Program-made: the position numbers and the translations under genes
Notes under the pieces: model-generated
What the model saw: only the letters and a program-made list of their open reading frames with translations
Database searches by the model: none
Told to the model about the DNA's origin: nothing
Assembly (NCBI GenBank): GCA_016713735.1
Contig: JADJOP010000037.1
Span: forward strand, 62,001-126,000
Reading direction: 5' to 3'
DNA length: 64,000 bases
DNA from: Bryobacterales bacterium
GTDB taxonomy: Bacteria > Acidobacteriota > Terriglobia > Bryobacterales > Bryobacteraceae
Shown here: one piece after another, positions 16,026-25,290 of the stretch
How the letters are laid out: every line of letters begins with the position of its first letter
Position numbering within the stretch: position 1 is the first letter of the stretch

Positions 16026-18731
16026 ATGATCCCGAGCCATCGTGACTCCCTGCCTCCATCCCGCCACGCCCTCTCCCCAACAGCGCGCCTCGCGGGCCTG
16101 TGGCTGCTTGCCGCCGCGCTGGGCGCATCCAGCGCGCACGCGCAGCCCGCCCCCTTGACCGCCTTTTCCACCGGCGGCCACACCGTCTATCATCTTCGCG
16201 CCGCGACGGTGGCGCCGGGCGGCGCTCGCGTGATTCTGTCGGCCAGCCTCGACGGCGCGGTCCTGTGCCATACGCCTGAAGGGAAGCTGCTGTGGAGCGC
16301 GCCCACCGGCGGCAACATGCCCTTTGACCTCGCCGCCGCCGATATCGACGGCGATGGGTTCGACGAGGCGCTTGTCGCTTCCGCCGATGGGGCGCTCTAC
16401 GCCATCGATCACAACGGAAAACCGCTGTGGACCTTTCGCCGCAACGCGCCGCTCTACCAGGTGGCGGCCACTCGTCTCAAGAGCGGCGCGACGGTCATCC
16501 TCGCCGGCGGCGTGGAGCAGGTTCTCTACGCACTCGATGCCGCGGGCAAGGTGGTTCACACACGGTCAACCGAGCATTGCATCCGCCACATCCGCGCCGC
16601 GGCGTCAACGCCCGGCGGAGAGCCGTTCGTGGCCGTCGCCACCGCCTCCAGCGGTCTCAACGGCTATCTCTCGCTGATGTCCATCGATCCCGATGGACTG
16701 AAGCTGGTGTGGGAGCGCCGAGGCCTCGGTTCGTTCGCTCCCACCTCAGGCAAGCGGTTCTTCAGTATGGAACTGGCGGATCTAAATCACGACGCCAGGC
16801 TCGATGTTCTGCTCAGCAACGGCTGGCACGAAAACGGCAAGATCTTCGGCTTCGATCATTCCGGCCGCGACCTGTTCATCGCCAGGGATCAGCGCATCCC
16901 GAACGTACCCTACCGCATGAACCTCTTGCAGCATGTGAAGATCCCTGGCGATGAATTCGTGCTTGGGCTCTATGCCAACGTACTGATCGTGTATAACCTC
17001 GACGGCACATGCAGGCAGGTGCTCAACGCCAGGTACGACTTCTCCAACGCCGCCTTCGATCCCGCGACACGAACCTATTACCTGGGCAGTTCTCCTTCCG
17101 GCGGCGATGGCGTCTATGCGCTGCACCTGGATCGCCCAGGCTGGCAGCAGGCATTCGAAACCATCAAGCCCGTGGGCACACTCGCCGCCATCGAAGAGAA
17201 CATGCGCGAGCTGGAGCGGCAGATTGCCGCCTTTCAGCCCCCGCCCTACCAGCCGGTCCCGCGTCCCGTGACGGCCATTGCCCAACCTCCCGCCGGCCGC
17301 GCCTACCGCAACGTGCGCTTCGTTGACCGCATCACTCTCAGTCAAAAAGCCGACGGCTGCGCCGAGGTCTGGTGCCGGGAACGCGATAAGCGCCTGCCGT
17401 ACACCATGACGCCGGATGAAATCGTCGCCCGCGTGCGCCAAATGGAAGCCGCCGGACAGGACTTCCTGATCTGGGCCGGCCACGGTCTGGCCGCCTACAT
17501 GCCGCTCTCCACCATGGAACGCATCTTGGAAGCCGCGCCAAAGCACCTCTACGGCTTTGAGTTCGCCGAGTTGGAAGGCGTTGACGACGGAATGCGCGAA
17601 TTGGTCGAACAGATCATCTATCCCCTGGCGCAAGCCTGCACACGCCATGGGGGCAAGAAGATCGTCTTCCGCAACAAGAACATCTTCTACACCGGCGCCC
17701 TCTATGTGCCCTTCTGGCGCAAGGTGCTCACCGATCCTGGATTGCGGTCCGTCTTCGTCCCCGCTTTGGAAGAGACCAACAGCCGCACTCCGGAACTCAG
17801 CCTCGCCGGACGTGTCGGGCTCTGGCTCACCGGGACGTTCGAACGTTGGGCCAGCCGTGTCGTTACCGACGATGCCTGCTTTGACCGCATGTGGGAATGG
17901 TCGTCGCAGCAGGTGATGTCGCTGCACCTCCGCCACCTTGCCGGCAACGCGGCCCTGGGCGCCGAGACCTTCTTCGTCAGTGTCTTTCAGGGCCCGTTCA
18001 GCGGCGGCCTGGAACGTCAACTCGCGCCCTTCTACGACTTGGTGGACAAAGGAATCGTGCGTGTGCCGGCGCGTGAAGACTTGCTCTCTGTCTCCGGCTT
18101 AGCCCTCGGAATGAAGACGCCGCCCTCGGCGCTCTACCTCTCGCACGGCATCAACGGACATCGCTACTCCTACCCCAAGGACAACCACTCGCCGCTTGTG
18201 TTTGACCGCCTGGACAGCTACTGGGGCGCCGCCCCGCTGCTGCCCCATGATTTTTCCCGCTACGCCATGAATATCCGGCGGCGCACGCCCAACTTTTTGC
18301 CCGAGTATCCCTATGGCCTGATCTCCATCCTGCCCGACGACACACAACTGCCCGCTGGCCGCATCCGCGCCAAGATCTCCACCGACGGCGAATTCTTCTA
18401 CGACGCCACGGGGAAGCCGCGCGATGCCGCAAGCCATCAGGCCTCCATGCGCCAGGCCCTTGAGGAGCATGCCGCGCGCTTGCCCGTGCGTGTCCGCGGC
18501 CAGGTCCACTGGTCGGCGGTTCGGTTGGATGCGAACCACATCCGCGTCACTTTGATCGATCCCGGCTACCTGGACCCGGCCGATCGCGACGCGGAAATCC
18601 TCGCCCAGGGAATCAGCGCCACGGGGTGCACGGACATTCTGCGCCGCGAGTCACTGCCCCTCTCAGGCGGCACGGTGAAGTTGCGCGTGCCGGCGGGAAC
18701 GCTCCGCATCGTTGATCTGTCGCACCGGTAA
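16026..18731 (+). CDS. Secreted beta-propeller glycoside hydrolase candidate, possibly lambda-carrageenase-like (GH150)
   Basis: The 901-residue protein has a signal peptide (LAGLWLLAAALGASSAHAQ). The N-terminal half (about 45-390) is a propeller with PQQ/FG-GAP-like repeats (ADIDGDGFDEALVASADGALYAI, ADLNHDARLDVLLSNG). The C-terminal half (about 440-760) reads like a barrel with clustered acids and aromatics (YGFEFAELEG, PALEETNSR, MWEWSSQQ). Size and order fit the lambda-carrageenase family, about 940 residues with an N-terminal propeller. I base that on general memory of the family, not on an alignment. Sulfatases elsewhere in the island fit a sulfated galactan substrate. An alternative start at 15948 lacks a good signal peptide. 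The family call is tentative. Confidence 0.45.
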   Translation: MIPSHRDSLPPSRHALSPTARLAGLWLLAAALGASSAHAQPAPLTAFSTGGHTVYHLRAATVAPGGARVILSASLDGAVLCHTPEGKLLWSAPTGGNMPFDLAAADIDGDGFDEALVASADGALYAIDHNGKPLWTFRRNAPLYQVAATRLKSGATVILAGGVEQVLYALDAAGKVVHTRSTEHCIRHIRAAASTPGGEPFVAVATASSGLNGYLSLMSIDPDGLKLVWERRGLGSFAPTSGKRFFSMELADLNHDARLDVLLSNGWHENGKIFGFDHSGRDLFIARDQRIPNVPYRMNLLQHVKIPGDEFVLGLYANVLIVYNLDGTCRQVLNARYDFSNAAFDPATRTYYLGSSPSGGDGVYALHLDRPGWQQAFETIKPVGTLAAIEENMRELERQIAAFQPPPYQPVPRPVTAIAQPPAGRAYRNVRFVDRITLSQKADGCAEVWCRERDKRLPYTMTPDEIVARVRQMEAAGQDFLIWAGHGLAAYMPLSTMERILEAAPKHLYGFEFAELEGVDDGMRELVEQIIYPLAQACTRHGGKKIVFRNKNIFYTGALYVPFWRKVLTDPGLRSVFVPALEETNSRTPELSLAGRVGLWLTGTFERWASRVVTDDACFDRMWEWSSQQVMSLHLRHLAGNAALGAETFFVSVFQGPFSGGLERQLAPFYDLVDKGIVRVPAREDLLSVSGLALGMKTPPSALYLSHGINGHRYSYPKDNHSPLVFDRLDSYWGAAPLLPHDFSRYAMNIRRRTPNFLPEYPYGLISILPDDTQLPAGRIRAKISTDGEFFYDATGKPRDAASHQASMRQALEEHAARLPVRVRGQVHWSAVRLDANHIRVTLIDPGYLDPADRDAEILAQGISATGCTDILRRESLPLSGGTVKLRVPAGTLRIVDLSHR

Positions 18732-19078
18732 TTGCAGCCGGCGCCGGCTCACCCTCTCCCTCCCGCCGGCCTCTCGCCCGCCAGGGAGTGGTGAAAGATC
18801 GTATGCCCGCCCTGCCCGTTCTCACGCGCGAAGCCGGCTGAATTCACACATCGGAACTGCCGCGCGAGGGACAATCAGAGGGCATGCTCGCCTGTGTTGC
18901 GCCTCCCCTCCCCGCGCTGCGCCGCGCCGGGTCCGCGCAGTGGCCCTCTCACCGTGCCGCCAGGAGCCATGCGGCGATTCCTCAGCCCACCGATGAGCCG
19001 CGGCCCGTGCGCGCAGCCAGCACATTTCCCATCCGGATCACGCGGCGCCCCGCGCGGAACACGATCCCAACGTAGGCC
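18732..19078. other. Intergenic region upstream of the XylR-type regulator gene
   Basis: This 347-bp gap holds the third activator box (listed separately) and the leader of the regulator gene. No other gene is supported; a long antisense frame across the region is a GC-driven shadow of the regulator gene. Confidence 0.5.
18790..18824 (+). promoter_or_regulatory. XylR-type activator box upstream of the regulator's own gene
   Basis: GGTGAAA (18790), CGTATG (18800) and TTCTCA (18819) have the same order and spacing as the box at 20264, with 13 bp between GTATG and TTCTCA. Unlike the other two copies, no -35/-10 pair follows at the matching distance. This suggests autoregulation through a different geometry, or a weaker site. 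Confidence 0.5.
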
Positions 19079-20236
19079 ATGCCCAACATCCCCAAAGTCG
19101 CGCTGCTGGTGGAAACCTCCAACACCTACGCCCGCGGACTGCTCCAAGGCATCGTCGCCTACATGCACGAACACCGTCCCTGGTCCATCTACCTCGCCGA
19201 GCATAGCCGCGGGCAGCGCGTGCCGGCCTGGCTCAACCGCTGGAAGGGCGACGGCGTGATCGCCCGGATCGAGACGCCGCAGATCGCCGCCACCGTCCGC
19301 AAACTCCGCGCGCCCGCCGTGGATATGAGCGCGGCCCGTCTCCTGCCCTCCATACCTTGGGTGGAAACCGACGACACGGCCATCGCCCACCTCGCCGCGC
19401 AGCACCTGATCGAGCGCGGCTTCCGCCACTTCGCCTTTCTCGGCGACAACCACTTCAACTGGTCCCGCTGGCGCGAAACGGCCTTTGTCCAACTGGTGCG
19501 GGAGTCCGGCTTCGAATGCTCGGTCCGCCACATCTCCACACTTCCCTCCGAGCAGCGCGATTCCTCGCCGGAACGCATCTCCGCCTGGCTGTCTCGCTTG
19601 CCGCGCCCCCTGGGCATCATGGCCGCCTACGATCCGCTGGGCAAACTCGCGCTCGATGCCTGTCGCGATCGCGGCATCGAAGTTCCCGACGAGGCGGCCG
19701 TGATTGGCGTCGACAACGACGAAGTCTTCTGCGCCCTCGCTTCGCCCGCCATGTCGAGCGTCATGCTCGATGCCCACCGCGCGGGCTATGAAGCCGCCGC
19801 CCTCCTCGACCGCATGATGGGCGGTGAACGCATCCGCGGCCAGGGCTACCTCTTTCCGCCCCTCGGCGTCGCCGCGCGGCGCTCCACCGACGTCCTCGCC
19901 ATCGAGGACGTCGACATCGCCCAGGCGCTGCGCTTCATCCGCGAAAACGCCTGCGGCGGCACCACCGTCAAGGACCTCACCGCCGGGATCCGCCTCTCCC
20001 GCCGCGTCCTGGAGAGCCGCTTCACCAAGGTCGTCGGGCGCACGCCGCACGCTGAAATCCAGCGCATCCAACTCAACCAGGTCAAGACGCTGCTCCGCGA
20101 ATCGGGCCTGTCGGTGAAGGAAGTCGCCGAGCGCACCGGCTTCACCCATGTCGAATACCTCAGCGCCCTGTTTCGTAAGAAGGTGGGGATGCCGCCCAGC
20201 CGCTACCGTTCGCAGCCGCGCGGCGGACCCCGCTGA
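19079..20236 (+). CDS. XylR-type transcriptional regulator (periplasmic-binding-like sensor plus AraC HTH)
   Basis: In this 385-residue protein the first about 270 residues form a LacI/GalR-style sugar-binding fold (KVALLVETSNTYARGLLQGI, HLIERGFRHFAFLGD, VIGVDNDEVFC). An AraC/XylS-type double helix-turn-helix follows (about 285-380; TVKDLTAGIRLSRRVLESRFTKVVGRTPHAEI, LSVKEVAERTGFTHVEYLSALFRKKVGMPPSRYR). This is the layout of the E. coli XylR activator, in which sugar binding to the sensor allows promoter activation. The same DNA box occurs in front of this gene, the next oxidoreductase gene and TonB receptor 1, which I take as its regulon. The inducer is probably a monosaccharide released by the hydrolases of this module. 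Confidence 0.9.
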   Translation: MPNIPKVALLVETSNTYARGLLQGIVAYMHEHRPWSIYLAEHSRGQRVPAWLNRWKGDGVIARIETPQIAATVRKLRAPAVDMSAARLLPSIPWVETDDTAIAHLAAQHLIERGFRHFAFLGDNHFNWSRWRETAFVQLVRESGFECSVRHISTLPSEQRDSSPERISAWLSRLPRPLGIMAAYDPLGKLALDACRDRGIEVPDEAAVIGVDNDEVFCALASPAMSSVMLDAHRAGYEAAALLDRMMGGERIRGQGYLFPPLGVAARRSTDVLAIEDVDIAQALRFIRENACGGTTVKDLTAGIRLSRRVLESRFTKVVGRTPHAEIQRIQLNQVKTLLRESGLSVKEVAERTGFTHVEYLSALFRKKVGMPPSRYRSQPRGGPR

Positions 20237-20263
20237 TCGCACCGCGCCCCGCCCGTCCCTTGC

Positions 20264-20327
20264 GGTGAAAGTTCGTATGCCGCCGGCACAACTTCTCATG
20301 GACATCCTCACCCCGTGCCCGTAAGCT
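20264..20327 (+). promoter_or_regulatory. XylR-type activator box and promoter of the oxidoreductase operon
   Basis: GGTGAAA (20264), CGTATG (20274) and TTCTCA (20293) are followed by TGGACA (20299-20304), 17 bp, then TAAGCT (20322-20327). The -35 is one base from TTGACA. The layout is the same as at 10601-10665, down to the 23 bp between TTCTCA and the -10, so the box abuts the -35 in both. Confidence 0.6.
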
Positions 20328-20344
20328 GTCCCCAGGAACCTGTC

Positions 20345-21448
20345 ATGTCCTCATCCAAATTGAAGGTGGCCATCGTCGGCCTCGGCTTTGGCAAAGAGTT
20401 CATTCCCATCTACCAGCGCCATCCGGGCACCGAGATGGCCGCGATTTGCCAGCGCTCGCCCGACAAGCTCAATGAAGTCGGCGACCAGTTCGGCGTCGCC
20501 GCACGCTACACCGATTTCCAGCAACTCATCGCCGACCCCAACATCGACGCCGTCCACATCAACTCCCCCATTCACCTCCACGCGCCGCAGACCATCGCCG
20601 CGCTGCGGGCCGGCAAACACGTCGCCTGCACCGTCCCCGCGGCAACCACCGTGGAGGAATGCGCCGCCATCGTTGCCGCCGCCAAGGCGTCCGGCAGAAA
20701 CTACATGATGATGGAAACCGCCATCTACACGCGCGAGTTCCTTTTCATCCGCGAGATGGTGGATGCCGGAGCGCTCGGCCGCATTCAGTTCATGCGCGGC
20801 TGCCATCAGCAGGAGATGGCCGGATGGCCCGGATACTGGGAAGGGCTGCCTCCCATGCACTATGCCACTCACGCCGTGAGTCCATGCCTGGCGCTGGTGC
20901 GCGGGGAAGCCGACTGCGTCTCCTGCTTTGGCTCCGGCCGCATCGCCGCCGGCCTTGAGGCCAAGTACGGTTCGCCCTATGCCGTCGAAAGCGCCCTCTT
21001 TCACGTGCGCGGCCAGCCGGTGGCCTTTGAAGTGACCCGCTCCCTGTTTGAAACCGCCCGACAGTACATCGAGAGCTTCGATGTCTACGGCGACAAACTG
21101 GCCTTCGAATGGGCGCAAATCGAGGGTGAGGACCCGGTGATCCACAGCGGCGAAAAACCCGCCCGCGTCACCGTGCCCGACTACGCCCGCCTCCTGCCTG
21201 AACCCATCCAGCGCTTCACCACCAAGGGCGTCTACGACGGCGAACACGCGCACCTGTCCTTCATTCAGGGCGGAGGGCACGGCGGATCCCATCCGCACCT
21301 CGTGCACGAGTTCGTTTCCAGCATCGTCGAGGGCCGGCCGTCGTTCCCCAACGTCTACCAGTCTGTCAATTGGACCTGCGCCGGCATCTGCGCCCACGAG
21401 TCGGCCATGCAGGGCGGCGCCATGCTGCGCTTGCCCGTCTTCGAGTAG
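20345..21448 (+). CDS. Gfo/Idh/MocA-family oxidoreductase (cytoplasmic)
   Basis: The 367-residue protein has the Rossmann nucleotide-binding start KVAIVGLGFGKEFIPIYQ, then NSPIHLHAPQTIAALRAGKHVACTVP, the family's second motif with the usual EKP changed to TVP. A C-terminal alpha/beta sugar-binding domain follows. The family oxidises or reduces sugars, inositols and related polyols with NAD(P). ATG at 20345 follows AGGAAC. It leads a compact set (11 bp to the next gene, whose stop overlaps the third) behind the XylR-type box. The changed EKP motif removes the lysine often involved in catalysis in relatives, so the chemistry may differ or the protein may be an epimerase-like member. Confidence 0.85.
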   Translation: MSSSKLKVAIVGLGFGKEFIPIYQRHPGTEMAAICQRSPDKLNEVGDQFGVAARYTDFQQLIADPNIDAVHINSPIHLHAPQTIAALRAGKHVACTVPAATTVEECAAIVAAAKASGRNYMMMETAIYTREFLFIREMVDAGALGRIQFMRGCHQQEMAGWPGYWEGLPPMHYATHAVSPCLALVRGEADCVSCFGSGRIAAGLEAKYGSPYAVESALFHVRGQPVAFEVTRSLFETARQYIESFDVYGDKLAFEWAQIEGEDPVIHSGEKPARVTVPDYARLLPEPIQRFTTKGVYDGEHAHLSFIQGGGHGGSHPHLVHEFVSSIVEGRPSFPNVYQSVNWTCAGICAHESAMQGGAMLRLPVFE

Positions 21449-21459
21449 CGAGGACTCCC

Positions 21460-22716
21460 ATGCCGCTTCCCACCAGAAGAACCCTGCTGGCCTCGGCCGC
21501 CGCGCTCTCATCGCAACGCATTCCCGGCGCCAACGACCAGCCCCGACTCGCCCTCATCGGTTGCGGCGGGCGCGGCAACTACCTGGCCAAGCAGTGCGCC
21601 GCTCATGGCCGCCTTGTGGCTATCTGCGACGTGGATGCGGCCCGCCTCGCCAAGGCCGCCAGCCTCGCCCCCGGGCTCTTCACGCACAAGGACTACCGCC
21701 GCATCCTCGAGCGGAACGATGTCGACATCGTCATCAACGCCACGCCCGACCACTGGCACACCCTCATCAATCTCGCCGCCATGAAGGCCGGCAAAGACAT
21801 CTACTCGGAAAAACCGCTCACGCTGACCATCGAAGAGGGCCGCCGCCTGACTCGCACCGCGCAACAAACCAATCGCATTCTGCAGACCGGCTCTCAACAG
21901 CGCAGCGATCCGCGCTTCCAGCAGGCTGTTGAGTTAGTCCGCTCCAAGAAAATCGGCGAACTGCAGTCGGTCGTCGTCGGCCTGCCCAAGGCATCCTGGG
22001 GCGGACCCTTCCCCGCGCAACCCGTCCCGCCGGAACTCGACTGGGACTTCTACCAGGGGCCGGCCCCGCGCCGCGACTACACCCCCGAGCGCACCCACTT
22101 CCGCTACCGCCACTGGTACGACTACTGCAGCGGGCCGCTCACCGATTGGGGTTGCCACCACAACGACATCGTCCTCTGGGCCCTCGGCATGGACCGCGGC
22201 GGGCCCGTTTCCGTGCAGGGCATCTCGCATCTCGACCCCGTGCCGCATGGCTACGACGTGCACAGCCAGTTCACCGTCCAATACCGCTTTGCCAGTGGAC
22301 TGCCGGTCACCTGCATCACCATGTATACCGATCAATTCGGCACGACACCCCTCGTCGTCCCCACCAACATGATCAACGGAATCAAGTTCGCGGGCTCGGA
22401 AGCAACCATCGAGGTCCAGCGGGGAAAGATCGAATGCACCCGGCCGGAACTGCTCGACGAAGTGCCGCCCGTGGACTCCGTTCAGGCGCACATCCGCAAC
22501 TTCTTCGAATGCGTTCGCTCGCGGAACGAGCCGGTGTGTCCGCCCGAGATCGGCCATCGCACCGCCTCGTTCGGCCACATCGGGGCCATCTGCCTCCGGC
22601 TCGGTGGACGAAAGCTCACCTGGGATCCGGTGAAAGAACAGTTCCCCGGAGACGCCGAGGCTAACCGCCATGTCGCCCGTGAGCAGAGGAAACCTTACTC
22701 CTATGATTCGCTCTAG
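21460..22716 (+). CDS. Tat-exported Gfo/Idh/MocA-family oxidoreductase
   Basis: The 418-residue protein starts with a twin-arginine signal (TRRTLLASAAAL). The Rossmann motif LALIGCGGRGNYLAKQCAAHGRLVAICDVD follows, then TPDHWHTLINLAAMKAGKDIYSEKPLTLTIEEG with the family EKP lysine intact. A C-terminal domain carries the TDWGCHHNDIVLWALG motif typical of exported members in Planctomycetes and Acidobacteria. Tat export fits a protein that folds around a tightly bound NADP in the cytoplasm, as glucose-fructose oxidoreductase does. GAGGA lies 8 bp upstream of the start. It probably acts in the periplasm on a sugar released by the secreted hydrolases. Confidence 0.88.
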   Translation: MPLPTRRTLLASAAALSSQRIPGANDQPRLALIGCGGRGNYLAKQCAAHGRLVAICDVDAARLAKAASLAPGLFTHKDYRRILERNDVDIVINATPDHWHTLINLAAMKAGKDIYSEKPLTLTIEEGRRLTRTAQQTNRILQTGSQQRSDPRFQQAVELVRSKKIGELQSVVVGLPKASWGGPFPAQPVPPELDWDFYQGPAPRRDYTPERTHFRYRHWYDYCSGPLTDWGCHHNDIVLWALGMDRGGPVSVQGISHLDPVPHGYDVHSQFTVQYRFASGLPVTCITMYTDQFGTTPLVVPTNMINGIKFAGSEATIEVQRGKIECTRPELLDEVPPVDSVQAHIRNFFECVRSRNEPVCPPEIGHRTASFGHIGAICLRLGGRKLTWDPVKEQFPGDAEANRHVAREQRKPYSYDSL

Positions 22717-23548
22717 CCTTGTGTTCGTCGCCGCCTCCACGCTGGCCGCACAGTCTCTTCAGGTGGCCCGCACACCCAAGGGAACGATCGAGGTGCGGCG
22801 GGCCGGCGCGCCGCAGGCGTTGCTTGTGCAGAACGCCCCCGCGGACATGCGCCCCTACCTGCATCCCCTGCTTGCCCCCGATGGCAACGGCGCCCTCACC
22901 GAGTTCCGTCCCGGTCACCATCTGCACCAGACAGGGATCTTCTTTGGATTCTCCGCGGTCAACGGGCGCAGCTTCTTCCACAATACCGATGGCTCCTTTT
23001 TTCGCGGCAAAGGCGCACGGGTCGAGAGCAAGGCCGCCTGGTCGGTGGAGACCGACTGGCTGGCCGCCGGCGGCACGGTCCTGCTCACCGAAACACAGCG
23101 CTGGACGATCCGAGACTTCACCACCCACTACGTTCTCGATCTCGACTGGAGCGGCCGCGCCGCGGTTGGTCTCACCATCGGCAGGTACGACTACGGCGGG
23201 CTCTTCCTCCGCATGCCCTGGCGCAAGGACATCGCCGCCGATGCCGTGAACAGCGAAGGCCAGTCCAGAAAAGCCGCCGAGGGCCAGCGCGCCCGCTGGG
23301 TGGATGTCGGCATGACCGTTGAAGGCCGCTCCGACTGGGCCCATGTGGCCATGCTCGATCACCGCGACAATCCCGACCACCCGGTCCCCTGGCGCGTGGA
23401 TGGCAACCTCGGCATCGTCCCGTCGCGAAGCCGCCTCGGCGACTGGACCATCGCTCAGGGAGAAACCGCGCGCGCCCGCTACCGCCTGGTCGTCTACACC
23501 GGCGAACTCAACCGCGTCCTGATCGAACGCCACTGGAACGCGTGGTGA
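22703..23548 (+). CDS. PmoA-like (DUF6807) exported protein
   Basis: The 281-residue protein has a short signal (IRSSLVFVAASTLAAQS) and a jelly-roll-like body with PYLHPLLAPDGNGALTEFRPGHHLHQTGIFFGF, the hallmark segment of the family annotated as methane oxygenase PmoA. That annotation is historical: these proteins are not membrane methane monooxygenase subunits, and their role is unknown, usually beside carbohydrate genes. The start at 22703 overlaps the previous gene by 14 bp, implying translational coupling. An in-frame start at 22670 is possible but lacks a signal peptide at its end. Confidence 0.7.
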   Translation: MIRSSLVFVAASTLAAQSLQVARTPKGTIEVRRAGAPQALLVQNAPADMRPYLHPLLAPDGNGALTEFRPGHHLHQTGIFFGFSAVNGRSFFHNTDGSFFRGKGARVESKAAWSVETDWLAAGGTVLLTETQRWTIRDFTTHYVLDLDWSGRAAVGLTIGRYDYGGLFLRMPWRKDIAADAVNSEGQSRKAAEGQRARWVDVGMTVEGRSDWAHVAMLDHRDNPDHPVPWRVDGNLGIVPSRSRLGDWTIAQGETARARYRLVVYTGELNRVLIERHWNAW

Positions 23549-23578
23549 CCGGCCCGCGCCGGTCCGCCGCACGATGCC

Positions 23579-25267
23579 TTACCTCGTCGCCGCCGGTTCA
23601 ATCTGCCCGCCGCGCGCGGTCCGCCGGAGAAGCCAGACGGTGAAGGCCCCTACCAGAAGCACGCCCACCGCCACCACCAGCACCAGCGTTTGGCTGTGCG
23701 AAGCGAGCACGCCCAGCAGCAGCAGACACGCTCCCAGAAAGAGAATCGAGTAGGCGACCACGGTTGCGCCGAAGCGGCTTTGCACCGACGAGCCACCGCT
23801 GCCGCCCCGCTCCAACGACGTCCGGTGCGCCTCGAAGCGCGCCACTCCCGGACTGATCACGCCACGCGCCCACAGCGCCAGTTCAAAGCCGATCAAAATC
23901 ACCGTGGGTATGCCGACGCCGACCGCCATCTCCGAGGCCCGGCTGAGCTTGAATCCAAGCAGGGCCGGCCCCAGCAGCTTCAGCATCAGGCTCACGCCCA
24001 GCGCCATCACCGACGCCGTGATCGCCGCCCCGGCCGAGATCCGTCTCGAGCACAAAGCCCAGATCGGCGGCAGCAGCGTCGCCCCTCCCGTGATCGCCGC
24101 GAGCGACAGGATCATCTCCACCAGCCCGCCCACATGCGGGATGATGAGCGCCACCGACACCATCAGCGCGCCAAACACACAGGTCGAGGCGCGCGCCACG
24201 ATCATCGACGAGCGCTCCGTCGCATCGCGCCGGATCAGGTTCTTGTAGATGTCACGCGTAAATACCGCCGACAGCATGTTGAGCATCGTGTTGGCGGCGC
24301 TGGCCGAGGACGACAGCATCGCCGCCAGCATCAACCCCACCAGCCCCGTCGGCAACACCTTGCGCGCCATGAGAATGAACGCGTCTTCCACTTGCAGCCC
24401 GGTGAGATGCGGGTTCACATTCCGGTACAGCATCGCGGGCAGAAAAAAGAGCACCGGGTTGAAGATGTACAACACGCCAAACAGGGCCGCCACCTTTCGC
24501 GCCGACCGCTCGTCGGGAACGCTCGTGTAGCGCTGCACGTAGGGCCACTTCCCGCCCAGCATGTAGAGGTGGTACAGCGCGTAGGCAGTCACAAACAGCC
24601 AGTTGTAAGGGCCATGAACCAGGTCGAAATAGCCCTCCGGGGCTCGTTCCACCAGCGCGTCCAGCCCGCCCGCCGCGCGCAGAGCCAGCGGTGTGGCGAT
24701 CAGCAGCGCCGCCATCAACACGACGAACTGCAGCGTGTCGGTCACCAGCACCGCCCAGAGGCCTCCCACCGCCGTGTAGATCGTGATCACCGCCCCCAGC
24801 ACGGCGCAGCACAACGGCAGCGGCAGCCCCGACGTCACCGACACCATCTTGCTCACCGGGTAGAGCAGCCCGCCCGCCGTGAACACCCCGAAGAACGTAT
24901 AGGCGTAGGTGTAGAACTGCTGCGCCCCCGCTCCCAGCCTGTAGCGGATGTACTCGCCCACCGTCATCACGCCCGTGCGCTTCCAGCGATGGGCCAGGAA
25001 GAGCGCCACGGCAAAGCCGCACAGTGAGGTCGTCCACTGGATGTTCATCGCCACGAGCCCGTGCTCGTAAGCCATGCCACCCCACACGACGAAAGCGCCG
25101 GCGGAGAAAAAGCTCATGTAGAGCGAGAGGCCGCTCAGCCACCACGGCGCCTCGCCATCGGCGGCGAAGAATGACTTTAAGTTGGCGCCCGTCCGCGAGA
25201 AGATCACGCCCGAGGCGAGAATCGACACGCAGTAGACAGCCATGACGATGTAATCGAGAGGCGACAT
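23579..25267 (-). CDS. Sodium:solute symporter (SSS family)
   Basis: The 562-residue protein has about 13-14 membrane helices and SSS signatures: SGLSLYMSFFSAGAFVVWGG near residue 45, YTAVGGLWAVLVTDTLQFVVL near 165 and AAMLSSSASAANTMLNMLSAVFTRDIY near 318. It would import the small sugar or sugar acid made in the periplasm, driven by Na+. It is the last gene of a six-gene minus-strand operon starting at TonB receptor 2 (33927). It begins 23 bp after the aldolase gene, which fits delivery of substrate to the enolase-superfamily enzyme and the aldolase. Confidence 0.92.
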   Translation of the reverse strand: MSPLDYIVMAVYCVSILASGVIFSRTGANLKSFFAADGEAPWWLSGLSLYMSFFSAGAFVVWGGMAYEHGLVAMNIQWTTSLCGFAVALFLAHRWKRTGVMTVGEYIRYRLGAGAQQFYTYAYTFFGVFTAGGLLYPVSKMVSVTSGLPLPLCCAVLGAVITIYTAVGGLWAVLVTDTLQFVVLMAALLIATPLALRAAGGLDALVERAPEGYFDLVHGPYNWLFVTAYALYHLYMLGGKWPYVQRYTSVPDERSARKVAALFGVLYIFNPVLFFLPAMLYRNVNPHLTGLQVEDAFILMARKVLPTGLVGLMLAAMLSSSASAANTMLNMLSAVFTRDIYKNLIRRDATERSSMIVARASTCVFGALMVSVALIIPHVGGLVEMILSLAAITGGATLLPPIWALCSRRISAGAAITASVMALGVSLMLKLLGPALLGFKLSRASEMAVGVGIPTVILIGFELALWARGVISPGVARFEAHRTSLERGGSGGSSVQSRFGATVVAYSILFLGACLLLLGVLASHSQTLVLVVAVGVLLVGAFTVWLLRRTARGGQIEPAATR

Positions 25268-25290
25268 GAGTAGTTGTGGTTTCGAAAGGT

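Noticed and set aside
18875..20311. 478-codon minus-strand open frame over the XylR-type gene
   Set aside because: The plus-strand frame encodes a clear XylR-type regulator; the antisense product has no recognisable domain and arises from high GC.
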